From positions 1,573,624 to 1,637,623 of the forward strand of contig MNCI01018059.1 of the NCBI GenBank assembly GCA_015680685.1: a stretch of DNA of 64,000 bases, read 5' to 3'. This DNA is from Gnetum montanum (taxonomy: Eukaryota > Streptophyta > Gnetopsida > Gnetales > Gnetaceae). Shown here one piece after another: positions 23,901-34,800 of this stretch (positions within the stretch are counted from its first letter, which is position 1; each line of letters starts with the position of its first letter). The notes beneath the pieces are model-generated. The model did not search any database and was not told where the DNA came from. It saw only the letters and a list, made by a program, of their open reading frames with translations. The position numbers and the translations under genes are program-made.

Positions 23901-26100
23901 TCTACTCCGCCATCCCCATTACAAATTTTTGAGAAAAGGAACCAGTTGTTGATGTCTAAGAAGATGGCATGGTTGCAGTGAAGCACGTAGTTGTTGCAGG
24001 AAACATGAAGCAAGATTCCAAGGACTTTTACAGAGAGATGGATTTGCTTTCCAAATTAAATCATGCATATAGAAATTGAACTTCCTTCATAATCCCACTA
24101 GACTTTGGTTAGTTGTGATAGAGATGAAAGGCAGGCATTGAGATTATCAGGATATTCATCAGTAAAGCCTAGTGGATCATAATATATATATATATATCTA
24201 TATTATTGCCCTGTGAAATGCAATGCTGATAATTATAGAGGGAGAACAACACATTAGTGGTCCTATACTCATCAGTGGAGACTTGTAAGCTTGATATAGG
24301 AATGGTGCTCCCATATTTTTTTTCTTAAAGTAAAGGAACGTTGTTGTTAACTGCATTTTAACTCTTATTCTTTTTCTTTACAAACTGAAATTCTTGCCAC
24401 TTCTCCAACTATCAAATTGCAAAAACCTTTAAATAATTCTATCATGCCAACCTGTTCCATGAAATGGCCAAAATGTGCCAACACCTCGGTGTAAGGTCCA
24501 TTGGCTGAGTTGTGATATGGCTAATATGGATTCCAGAGATATAACGCTGGTGACTACCCAAGGTGTAGGGATAAGGAAAATTGAAAAAATTGGACCAGGG
24601 CCCCCATGACTAAGAGCGATCCTCTGGTAGCGATAGAATGGAAAAAGATAAGGAATGAGAAAGATGGAGAAAAAGAAACAACGGCAATGCCGATAAAATG
24701 GATGTCAGAGATGGGAATGAACAAAAAAAATGTTGATTGCGAAAATGTTTAAGGGAAAGAAGTTAACTGATGCACCAAATAGGAATGCCAATGGGTCCTC
24801 CCCAAAGCAGGCTCATGCCCTTGATGCCTTGACAATCCCACATTCAACGAGTTCATAGGCTTTGGAAATGTCATTTGGAAGCAAGAGTTAAAGTCTTAAC
24901 CACAAGAATTCACCAAAAAGAAAACAATGCATCAACCAAAATATAGACTACTGATACAACCGACAATGAGGTGAAAAATGGAAAAAGAATGATAAGGAGA
25001 AGAGAATGAAATGGATTCCTAAGAACAAGGTGGTGTACAGCCCCTTGTGTATGTATGGTTAATGTGACTGAGTAGATCTCATTCCAAATCTAGCCTTAAA
25101 CAATCCACATCCAGTGACTTCGCATTAATACACTTGCCCAATCCATCCATTTGTAGTAACAAGAATGCTTCTACCAAAGAGTCACCACCATTCCAAGGAA
25201 ACAAGAAAGGGAAAAGTAGGAAGCGAGAAAGGGCCTTAGTTAGAGAAAACGTGTTTGTTTAGTTCCATAACCAATGCTTGTAGCCCAAATAATTATTTTG
25301 TCTAAGGGGTGTGCTTTGAATTCTCACTTTTTTTTCTTTTTTTCTTTTTTTGCGTGAGAACCACACCATGTAAAGACTTATTTTTATTGGCTCAACTTCT
25401 CGAAAATGGAGCAATGTTAGAATGGTAAGGAAAACTCAAGAAGAAATCATCCAAGCACCCAAGAGAATAGCTAGCACAAATGCATCAAATCCCTTTGAAG
25501 TTGCACCCTTTTCAGTCCTTGAGTCCTTCCTTAGTTTGAGAAATGCCCAGTCACCAATTTGTTAATAGTTTTATTATTAAAGAAAGGGATTGTACAGTTC
25601 CAAGCTAAGAGAGACCATAGAAATTCATGGATACATGGATGACGTGGACTCATTACCTGTTATATCAAAAGAACCATACCTTAGTGTCAAGATTATAACT
25701 CAAAGGTAAAAACCAAACATCAGCAATCAATAGAATACAGTTCATACCTCCATCAGGAGCACTTATTAGGTGATGAATCTAACAAAATCAAAATAACAAA
25801 CAAAGATAAAAACAAAAACAAAAACAAAAACAAACAAAACAAATAGTTACACAAAGAAATGAAAAAGTATAAACGATGTTGCAAAACAAAAACAAGAAAA
25901 TTTAAAGAAATTTGCAAAACAAAAACTTAAAAAGGAACTTAGGGCCTCAAATGGTTAGCAAAGGTGGTCGTCTCCCTCATGACTGAGTTGGAAGGAGGAG
26001 ATTTAAAATAGTCAGCAGGGTCGTCCCTTCTCAGACGTGTCATGTGCACTAACCATTCTAAATTCATGGAAGGGTTTGGTCTATTGCACATTGACTAACA
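20990..26100. other. Foreign interior of the LTR element, of unknown origin
   Basis: This fills the place where RT, RNase H and integrase would be. It holds a GA microsatellite (about 21,118-21,146) and repeats of TTGCCAAGTGGCC and ACAAGTGGCC at 22,690-22,790. On the minus strand CCTATAAAAAGG near 22,593-22,604 could be a promoter, suggesting a nested LTR or gene fragment. Also present are a (TA)n run near 24,182, a short receptor-kinase fragment near 24,000 and an (AAAAAC)n run at about 25,805-25,850. No second target duplication was found, so replacement and nested insertion cannot be told apart by eye. Confidence 0.5.
23962..24078 (+). pseudogene. CRINKLY4-like receptor kinase fragment (beta3 to alphaC)
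   Basis: The frame from 23,963 reads DGMVAVKH, then a spacer, then KDFYREMDLLSKLNHAY. VAVK is the protein kinase beta3 strand with the ATP-binding lysine; REMDLLSKLNH is the alphaC helix with its glutamate and the following loop. The 18-residue spacing between VAVK and the helix glutamate, and the E(L/M)DLLS(R/K)LNHA phrase, fit the plant CRINKLY4/CCR receptor kinases better than other receptor kinases I know. The frame is stopped just upstream (TAA) and similarity ends after NHAY. A Cys-bearing frame at 23,350-23,480 might be ectodomain sequence but is not convincing. It looks like a captured or inserted host-gene scrap. Confidence 0.55.
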
Positions 26101-26104
26101 ATCT

Positions 26105-27041
26105 CTTATCAGGGCTCTTGTTTGAATTTTTTAGGAATTTCCAACTTCCCCCAATTGATGTTTTCAGGGTTAAGGCTTGGAAGTTGGCAGTGGACTTGCT
26201 CTAGTGCATCTATGCTTTCGATGTAGGCGCAAGTTATTCCCGTAGTTAGTTCCATGCACATTAGTGAGTTGCTCTCTTGATCAGCTATCAGCCACTGGGT
26301 GTCTTCTTATCATGTGGCTGCTGCATATAGGCACTTTTGTATGTTAATATCTTGTGTACACTGGTTGCATGTAGGTAATGCTAAACTTTGCACAACCCAT
26401 GATCTCTGCACGCAATTGCACCCTGTATCACTGTATGCGATGCATGGAACCTTCTTCTTCTCTATCTTTCCAGAAGTGTTATCCTTAGATATTTCCAGGG
26501 AAAGATCGCGGATTCCTGGGTGTGCATCTATAGTACTTAGCCATGCCCTTCCCATTATTATTGGGAAGTCCCCTTTATCGTTATTCACTTGTATCACTAG
26601 GAAATCAGTTGGGTACGACCACCCACACACAGTGGTGACGATGTCCTCCATTAGTCGCAAGGGGACAATGATGGATTGGTCAGCCAACTCTAGGAAAATA
26701 TTACTCTTCTTCAATGGAGGCAGGTTCCAGGCTTTATACATTTCTTCTGATATTAAGTAGAATCCAAAACCTAAATCCAAAAGAGCTTTGCATGGCTCAT
26801 TCCTAGTGATTTGGAGATATATTAGAGGGCTTCCAGGATCAAAGAATTTCCTAGGAAGGTGGCCAACCTTGATCCAGTCAGTTACAGCATGTGTTAACAT
26901 AATCGTATGCGTTGAGCTTGGTGTTTGGTTTGAAGGGAGCTCTGAAGCCTTATTTGATGGGGAGGCATTCAGAGGTTCAACCACTTGTGGTTGTAAGGGC
27001 TTGGTTGGACTATTGGCTTTGAAGAAAGGTCTTTTCTTCAT
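26105..27041 (-). pseudogene. Retropepsin region of the 20-30 kb element
   Basis: The frame from 27,041 to 26,310 is open for 243 codons. The catalytic block reads ALLDLGFGFYLI; Athila-type plant elements commonly carry D-L-G instead of D-S/T-G. It is followed by a W-N-L-P-P-L-KKSN phrase and the closing block IIMGRAWLST. The same arrangement is seen at 61,740-62,234, with DSSSSVNLI. After the domain the sequence continues to EINWGKLEIPKKFKQE-like sequence, where the other element goes on to RT, and here it ends. The enzyme would process Gag. Most of the frame is open, but with no pol the domain cannot act in its usual context. Confidence 0.8.
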
Positions 27042-27059
27042 ATGGTTGTCAGAACCAAT

Positions 27060-29438
27060 AGCAGGTTGAGGATTTACAACCCTTGTGGCATTGCGTTATT
27101 GCGGTTGAGTAGGGAGTTCCCCTTGCATTGTTGGAGTGGATGGTAATGGAGCTATTGGTGTGAGATCTGCAGATGGATTTGAAAGATGGTATGTTTGTGG
27201 GTTATCTTCCCTAGGAGAAGGAGTTCTATAATACTCGCAAGCTTGGTAGTAATGTTGTGGTGTAACGTGACTAACAGAGTCACGTGGAGAGATTGGATGC
27301 TGCACGTAGTAGCCATATGGGTCAGGTTGCTGGTAGGGGTATTGTTACCTTGGTGGTGGCATCCCCCATGACTGTGGGTATTGCCACTGTTGATGTTGCT
27401 CAACGGGTTGTGGTGGATTTCCACTTGGATAATATGTTGAAGGTTGGTGGAACTGCCTTGGGTTACCTTGGGGATAAGGTAACCATCAGGGCATTTGTTG
27501 TTTATTCAGTCGTGGATTGAGTGCATACACCCCAGACTCTTGTAGATGTGAGATCACTGGGCAACATCCCTTAGGATGGTCATATTGACATATCTCGCAT
27601 CCACCATCATTGTCTGTGTTTGAATCCACAACCTCTTTTGTGATGGTCATTTTACCCTTACCCTTGTTACGTGCATTTTCCACTTCTCTCTTTTTCTTTT
27701 TGTCATGGTCACTACCTCGCTCCCTAGACTCCTCTACAATTTTAAGAATAGTTTCAAACCTACTATCCAAGGAGTCCCACATTTGGTCTACCTTTGCCGA
27801 TACTTCTGTTGTTAACTTTTGGAAAGGCAAAGTTTTCCTATTCACCATCTCTTCAAGTGGTGACCCTTCTTCCTCCTCACAAAATCTCACTCTTATTTTT
27901 CGGAGCGAAGGATCTCGGTTGTATTCTTCCGCACTTTCTCTCTTTCATAGCTCACCTTCTTCTTTGGCTACTTGCTCTAGCAATCTATGAATTTGATGAT
28001 ACCTAAGCTCCGATAACCTTCCTTGGGCATACATCCCAAGGGTTCTTCTTGTTTCATGCGTAAGTCCATCCACGAGATGGCGTAGTTGATCCTGTTGTGA
28101 ATAACCATGGCCAGGGCAACAATGTAACAGTGCGTAATAGCGGCCCATGGCAGCATCTAAGGGTTCATGATTTCCTTGCTTTCATCCTTGGATTTGCTTC
28201 CATAGGTTAAACACTTGGGAGTATGTTTGATACTTATCATTGAAGAGTTCTAACATTATACTCCACCTCTGAATGGATTCTGATTCTAAGGACCAATACC
28301 AGCTTTTAGCTTCTTTCAATAGTGTCCTTGGGAACAACTTCAGTTTTTGCCATTCGTTTTCTATGTTTTGCAAGGCACATGCATCATGGAATTCTTGTAA
28401 ATGATTTTTAGGATCAGCGTTGTATCCCCCTTTAAATCATGGGATGTTTTTCATGTCTGACCTCTTGATCCCACTATCCTTTTGGTGCCTTGTTGGAACT
28501 CTTATGGCCTCTGTTATATTTAGCATGCTTCTAGTTGCGAGTAGGGGTTCTTTATGATCATCTCGTTCATAGCGTCTATGGTGTCTATGCGGTTTCCTAC
28601 TCTCCCTTCTTCTATGCCTTGATTCCTTAAAGTGCTCTCATCCTCGTTCTCGACTTTCTCGTCAATGTTTTTCACTTTGTTTTCCCTTATCCTCACGATT
28701 GGTTTCCCTATGACTACGTCCAGACACTGAAGGAGAGGGTGAAGATGATGATGAAGGTGAAGAAGAAGGAGAACCATTGCTATGATGGTGTTTTCTACCT
28801 TCTCTTCGGTGGTCTCAACCTCAATCATAATCGCAATCAGAACATCCACCCTTATCATGTGTTCGTGTTCCTTCATTAAACACTTCATGTTCGTGGGTAT
28901 CAGAACCAGGGTTGTGAATAGTAGAGTGGAGGTTCTGATACACTACCTCCTGACCAATGTCAGGAGGAGGAACATCGTTTTGTGGGGAACCTGTTGAGGT
29001 AGGTTCACCATCCTCAATTTCGCTCAAAACATGCAAAGCGTCATGGGACCATTTACCCTTCAAAGATGTATGGTATCTCTCCTATCGCAAGTCCCTTTGA
29101 CGTTGCGCTTCTGTGGGATGATAGTCCCTTGAGTCATGATCGTATGCAATGTATTCCACATATAAAAGCGGCATGCCTATTCATGTGAGAGCACGAAGGA
29201 GCATGTTGGGAACTGATTGGTCTGAAGGCAACACTATGTTACCCTCCAAGTCTCTCCAACGCAGTTGTTCGTCTTGGTGGAGAATAAAGGTGAAATTAGG
29301 TACATACTTATCAGGATGAGTATATACCACACAAAACTATTGAAGAACTAGCGGATCCTGGTTATGTGTCTTATGCAGCCGACTGCCTCTTGTGTTAGTC
29401 CTAGGCGGTGAAGTGCTCTTATGCGAAGAAGAAGACAT
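27060..29438 (-). pseudogene. Gag and linker of the 20-30 kb element
   Basis: The start is ATG at 29,438-29,436 (MSSSSHKSTSPPRTNTRG), the same context as MSSSHSS in the element at 59,223. A Ser/Arg/His-rich N-terminal part follows. The Gag core is at about 28,420-27,950 (NEWQKLKLFPRTLLKEAKSW, then a WS and YQTYSQVFNLWKQ segment, then LDAAMGRYYALLHCCPGHGY). A charged linker comes next, then CEICQYDHPKGCC near 27,590-27,550, an unusual Cys/His cluster likely to be its nucleic-acid-binding motif. A Pro/His/Gln-rich linker leads to the protease. In-frame stops are few, and several fall where Trp is expected (TGG to TAG), for example between IQG and KQG. Confidence 0.75.
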
Positions 29439-29563
29439 CTTGTCTTCTCCGGTGTGCGGTGTACCGTTGTCTTATCTTTCTTTGATTAGCCCTAAGGGTT
29501 CGTTCTAACATTCCAATAATATGAATGATTTCCTATGTTCTACGCAGCGCACAAACAACTAAG

Positions 29564-29581
29564 TCCCTATGAACGGCGCCA
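29564..29581 (-). other. Primer-binding site of the 20-30 kb element
   Basis: Two bases inside the LTR, the minus strand reads TGGCGCCGTTCATAGGGAC. TGGCGCCGTT is the usual start of the tRNA-Asp-type primer site of Athila and related plant Gypsy elements. It fixes the orientation of the element. Confidence 0.8.
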
Positions 29582-29582
29582 A

Positions 29583-30353
29583 TGATGAGTGGCGAAGTAC
29601 CCCTACACTCAACCATACGAATACGAGTGTTTCACGCATGATCCGGTCGAACTCCAAGGACCAAGTGCTTATGCGCCTTAATGGAACACTCAGGGTTAAT
29701 CAATCGTTGTTTTCCCAAACTTACTTGTATTGTCACGGTTGTATGGTTACGTAAGCTTGAGGTATATGATTTTTATAGCTTTTGTGTTTTTTATGTTTTC
29801 TACTAATAAAGGAGAGGGAGAAGAACTAAGTGGCTAACTAACATTAACTATTCATTAACTAGTTTCTAAATGTTCCTAACACCAGTATCCGTTCCCACTT
29901 GTTGTACACATTCTGAACCAGTGCAACGCTACTGGGATTACCAAATGCTAATTGTTACTGGGTTACCAAGCGCTACACGCATGCTCGAAGCAGTCGTACT
30001 GAGTGTATTTAACTAAGGGGGTTGAAGGTTGAGAGAGATATTAATTAACTAGGAAAGCGTTAAACAATAATTAATTACTAATTAGCTTAATTTGTATGTT
30101 GCAAGGTTTATCATAAAGTTCGTCTTTATTGTCATACACAAAATTGTGCTCAGGTACAAATTGCTCAAATAAAGATCCATTCACTCTATGACTTTTACTG
30201 TAGGCACACAGAAATAATTCTAACTCTGGAATGACTAAACTGCAAGAATCTAGCTAAGGGTCTAAGTCTAACTCTTGGAACAAAGGGTGCCGCCTCTTAT
30301 TTATAGAAGATGAGGCAGGCGCGATATTGCGTATGTAATATCGCGGCTCATCA
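29583..30353 (-). repeat. LTR of the 20-30 kb element (element-5' copy)
   Basis: 771 bp with TGATGA/TCATCA ends. On the minus strand it contains TATAAATA at 30,305-30,298 about 50 bp from the LTR start, preceded by GCGATATT...AATATCGC. The fold-back arms TCTTTATT and AATAAAGA are at 30,123-30,130 and 30,168-30,175. The primer-binding site follows directly. Confidence 0.92.
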
Positions 30354-31500
30354 ATGTTGAAAAACCAGAATCAAAATGACTATACGTTATTCCATCGTGT
30401 TTTTTCCCATCGCATTTTTCTCCATCGTGGATCTTACGTGGCATGTGACGTGGAGGGCAATAAAATACACTCCCCCCCTCCCCCCATCACGCCAAACATA
30501 TTGGCCTCTCGGCCAAAACTAGAAACTAACCTCTTTCACCTTCTTAATGCTTCATGCTTGTGTCCCATCTATGATGAGGATTTGACATTGACATTGACTT
30601 TCACCATGTGGTGCTTGATGCTTTTGATGAAAATTTGACATTGAAGCTTTCTAGAAACTAACCTCTTTCACCATCTCTTAATGCTTCATGCTTGTGTCCC
30701 ATTTTGACATTGACTTTCACCATCTAGTGCTTAATGCTTGTGATGAGGATTTGACATTGATGTGAGGATTGACATTGACTTGCTATTGTAATTCTTAAAA
30801 CATATATTTTCACTATGCTTGAGTAACATTGTTTCATTGTAACCCTTCAAATCAAACTTGCAAAGGTGTTAGAAACTAAAATATAATTTAAAAACATCTC
30901 TCCTTAATTAATTATAATTTATAATCACTTTACTCATCTTTATAAGGTAATTACTTAAAGGTTCAATGCTCAAGAAACACTATTTCACCATAACCCTTCA
31001 AATCAAACATGCGTAGGTGTTATAAACTATAAGCTATACCCAATTGAATAATGTCTGATTATAATTTAAAAACATCTCTCCCTTCTTAATTACTTATAAT
31101 TTCACTTTACTTTAAGATAACGTAATGACTTGAAGGTTCAATGCTCAACCTACCGGGTGGTACGGGTTGGGGTTTTCCCATCCCGGGGCATTCCCGATTA
31201 CTTATAATTTCACTTTACTTTAAGATAACGTAATGACTTGAAGGTTCAATGCTCAACCTATGCTTGGTAGTTGATAAACTAGTTTAGCTATATATTTAAT
31301 ATTCATATTGAAAACCAAAATCAAAAATGACTATATTCCATCGTGTTTTTTTTCATCGCATTTTTCTCCCTCATGGATCTTACGTGGCATATGATGTGGA
31401 GGGCGACAAAATACACTTTCTCCTACCCATCTATTATTTGGTTGATTGAATCTTATATATTTTACAAATTAATAAAATCTTAAATTGATTCATTCAGAAT
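30354..31500. repeat. Right copy of the ~1-kb tandem duplication, with a GC-rich insert
   Basis: From 30,515 onward the sequence repeats 19,205-20,143 in order, with the CATGCTTGTGTCCCAT and GGATTTGACATTGA phrases. The stretch after the target duplication (30,359-30,460: GAAAAACCAGAATC, CATCGTG, CTTACGTGGCAT) recurs at 31,308-31,420. That joins the two halves of the interrupted left copy. A second, local duplication (31,086-31,154 and 31,197-31,260) is separated by about 42 bp of GC-rich sequence. Confidence 0.8.
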
Positions 31501-31831
31501 TTATAGTCATATAGATTACTGTTTCATTCCGAAGCCTTTTTCTAAAAGGTTAAGTGTTAAAAACCTGTCATTTATAGCCTTGTAATTACAAATCTATCTC
31601 TGCCTAGGAAACGTGGAAGGACTGATCTAGGCATTTGGGTAAAGAAAGCAACACACGCGATATTCAGACCAAACTCTCATCAGGTTATCTCAGACAACTG
31701 AAACACAATGTTCAAATATCCATATCATTACGGAGATATAAAATAAACAATACCATCTTGCACACTTCTATTGCATCTAACTACTGAAACTTAAAACATG
31801 TCAAACACCATGAAACTGTGATCGATGCTTA

Positions 31832-31837
31832 TTTATT
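31832..31837 (-). terminator. Poly(A) signal AATAAA for the fatty-acid gene
   Basis: Minus-strand AATAAA lies 52-57 nt after the stop codon at 31,891-31,889, a plausible position for 3'-end formation in plants. Cleavage site not determined. Confidence 0.6.
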
Positions 31838-31888
31838 TGTTTACAGACGCTTTTGCATTCCATGACAGTGGCAGGAAGATGGAGAAGT

Positions 31889-34800
31889 CTAAGATTCAAG
31901 CAGGTCGGCAGGCTGAGTGACGCGGGTGTATGAACGGTCTCCCTTCCACCAGGCTTTTCCTTTTCCAGGGCGAGAGTACACAACCTGCAAATGCGCATGA
32001 TTTGAATAAAGCCATGTTAATATAGTTGTATAACGTTTATGGCGATTTTTGCAGACTCTTTTTTTTATCTTTGAGATTACTGTCTTTTGATCAACCCAAA
32101 AAAAAAAAAAAAATGTCGCCAAAAAATAAGGTACTTGGTAGTCGTGCAGGGTCAGGGACTTGAATCCTGAGGCGCAGTAGACAAAGTAGTATTCCCATGT
32201 TCTGATGAACTTGTCATTGTATCCAAGTTTCTTCAATTCGCTGTTCAATTATCACATAAAATAGATGCAGTTAGGATTTATTTTACAGCATAGAAATGTA
32301 CGCGGTTTCGCTCATATCTAAATCAGTAAATCCTACCGCAAGTACCAAAAGTACATCTGGTAAATTTTTTAATGAAATGGAAAAGATATAATATATATGA
32401 TGTTAGTTGTCTCACCTGATATGGCTAAGCAAGTTTTTCCGCCAATGCAGGAGAGTCAGAGCATAGTGAGGGCCAATATTCTCCACGTGCTCAATGCTGC
32501 AACATAATAAATAATAAAATTTCAGTTTCAGCTTGAATTTTAATTTAAATTACTGGTTGTGGGTAATTACAGAGCAGAGTGTTTAATTTTGAGTGGAGTT
32601 GAATCTTAGCTTACTTGAAAGTTGATCCGTTAGCCATTGCTGTGCTAAGCCTGCTGAAGGAAGGCAGGCATCCACCAGGGAATATGTACTCCCTCAGGAA
32701 ATCAGAACTTTTCTTGTGTTCTTCGTATCTTTGATCAGGCATAGAGATGAACTGCAAAGCACAAACCAACATTACTCATCTTGAATTCAGTTTTCACTTC
32801 ATATTAAATTATTAATTAAACTGATGATCAGAACTATGACTAAGATCCAGGCTCTAGCTGAATCAGACCATTCTTAAGAGATCGATGGCTCACATTTTTT
32901 GAAACAGGAGAATTAAATATTTATGACAAACCTGTAAGACCAGAAGCCCATCCTCTGCCAGAAGGTGGTCACATGATCTGAAAAATTCTTCAAAATATTC
33001 CTCACCCACGTGCTCCAGCATCTCACTACAGGGAAGGATAGACATTTCATAAGTTCCTAAATTGTTAACTTAAAATCTTCATAATGAGAAGTGCTGCCGA
33101 GGTTTTACCATGAGATGATTCTGTTAAACCTGCGGTAACCAGGGACTTCTCTGTAATCCATCAAATGCAGAGAAATACGGTCCTGGTTGTCCAAAGGTAA
33201 AATACCCAAATGGAGTTACATTATTTCTTTGTCTGATTGTAATGAAAATCAGATATTTAATTTTAGGATACTGGTTTGATGACAATATTCACCTCAAGAC
33301 CAGCCGCCTTGACTCTCTCTTGTGCAAGTTTGAGTTGCTCTTTTGACAAGGTGACGCCAGTGTATTTGCATCCAGTTTTCTTCACAGTTTCTATGCCCAA
33401 GCTTCCCCAGCCACAACCAATGTCTAGTACTTCATGGTGACTTTCAATGTGAGCCTGAATGAGAATTAAAAAAACATGACTTTATCTGGGTTTCTGATGC
33501 TTCAGAATTGGATAACAGATTTGGGTATTTCCTAAAGTATTTCAGGTAAAAAATTGATACAAGAGATTTCCGATAGCTTCCTTTAGAAGGTTAGGGAAAT
33601 CTCACTTTGTCAATCAACGAGTGCAGCTTTTTATATTGGGATTCCTTCAAAGTCTCCTCTGGATGCTGAAATATCAAAAGTGTTTTGTATCAGTATATCT
33701 TTTCATCAAGAACATGATCCTGGAAATTCGGCAGCCAACTGAAGGTTTACCGTAAAAAGTCCACTTGAGTAAGACATTGTCTCATCAAGGAAAAGAGAGA
33801 AGAAAACATTGCTCTGCATTAAATAAAAGTGAAAGTTTGTTAATCCTTCATGTCTAATTGCTGGTTGTTTAGAAAATATAGCAGAATTTGTTAAATGTCT
33901 AAATGAGCACCGAGTTTGGACAAGACTAGGATGATGACGATGATATAAATGAGTAGCTAAAGCACAATAGAATCAGTTATTCCATCATGAGATAAACTGA
34001 CTGAAATCATAGCATACAGTCTGAGGAAACATTTGATCAACACGGCTTTCTAAGTTTCTAGACGTTAACAAAAGCAATCGGCTATAATCTCAAGTAACAG
34101 CAAACAAAAATTCAACATAAAGCTTTTCATATTATTAGCAAGAAATCGATGATGAGGTACATAGAAGGCATTTCAAGAATATATTGTATCAAACAAACCA
34201 GATCATAGTGCTGTGAGATGTTTCTTCGAGCTTGTGTGAGACTGTTCTTCCTGGATACATGCCGCATGAACATCAAGGTAGACCAGTACACTGCAGTTGG
34301 AACAATCGGTGCCCACCATCTCCTGCAAAGGGAAGGCAGCCATATTGTCACTGTTTTTCAAATAATCTTATGAAGGGAGTGTAAATTGTCATATAAGAAA
34401 TGGACATGTATCATTCATTATGCTGGAAATTACCTTCCTTGTTGTTTCTTTGTTGCATGATTAATATCCCTATTTGCAATAAGAACCTGCACGATATGGT
34501 AATTTTGAAAGGTTCAGGAAACATTTCTGGGGTGACACCAACTAATGAAGAAAGAGAATTCATAAAAACTGAAATCATAAGTTTTATGTACCAGTAGGAG
34601 ATTTAGAAGACCCTCTTCCTTGTCCACAAAGGTGAAATCCCCATCAATGTATGCATCTGCCAAACCAATATCCGCTCTTGTTGCAATCTACACGAGAGAA
34701 ATTGAAAGAGTTCAATTCTCAGTTATGCATACAACTGGCAATTCAACCGGTAAGCTCATTCAATGTTAGAACCTAAATTTTATGTATTTTTTACCACAAT

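Larger units (their letters stand above)
20144..30353 (-). mobile_element. Complete LTR retrotransposon with gag and protease but no RT-integrase
   Basis: Two LTRs (20,144-20,915 and 29,583-30,353) flank the unit, and the target duplication ATGTT is perfect on both sides (20,139-20,143 and 30,354-30,358). Orientation is minus: the primer-binding site follows the right LTR, then gag, then protease, and a polypurine tract AGGGGTA abuts the left LTR. Homology to the element at 58-64 kb is visible from gag through the protease and stops near 26,105 at the phrase INWGKLEIPKKFKQE. It resumes only next to the polypurine tract. The roughly 5 kb between lacks RT, RNase H and integrase motifs. The LTRs differ at roughly 20 of the first 250 aligned bases by eye, mostly transitions. 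Gag-only and gag-protease non-autonomous elements are known in plants, and this looks like one. Confidence 0.9.

Noticed and set aside
26299-26760. A 153-codon plus-strand frame.
   Set aside because: It is the reverse side of the retropepsin frame, which has clear domain motifs on the minus strand.
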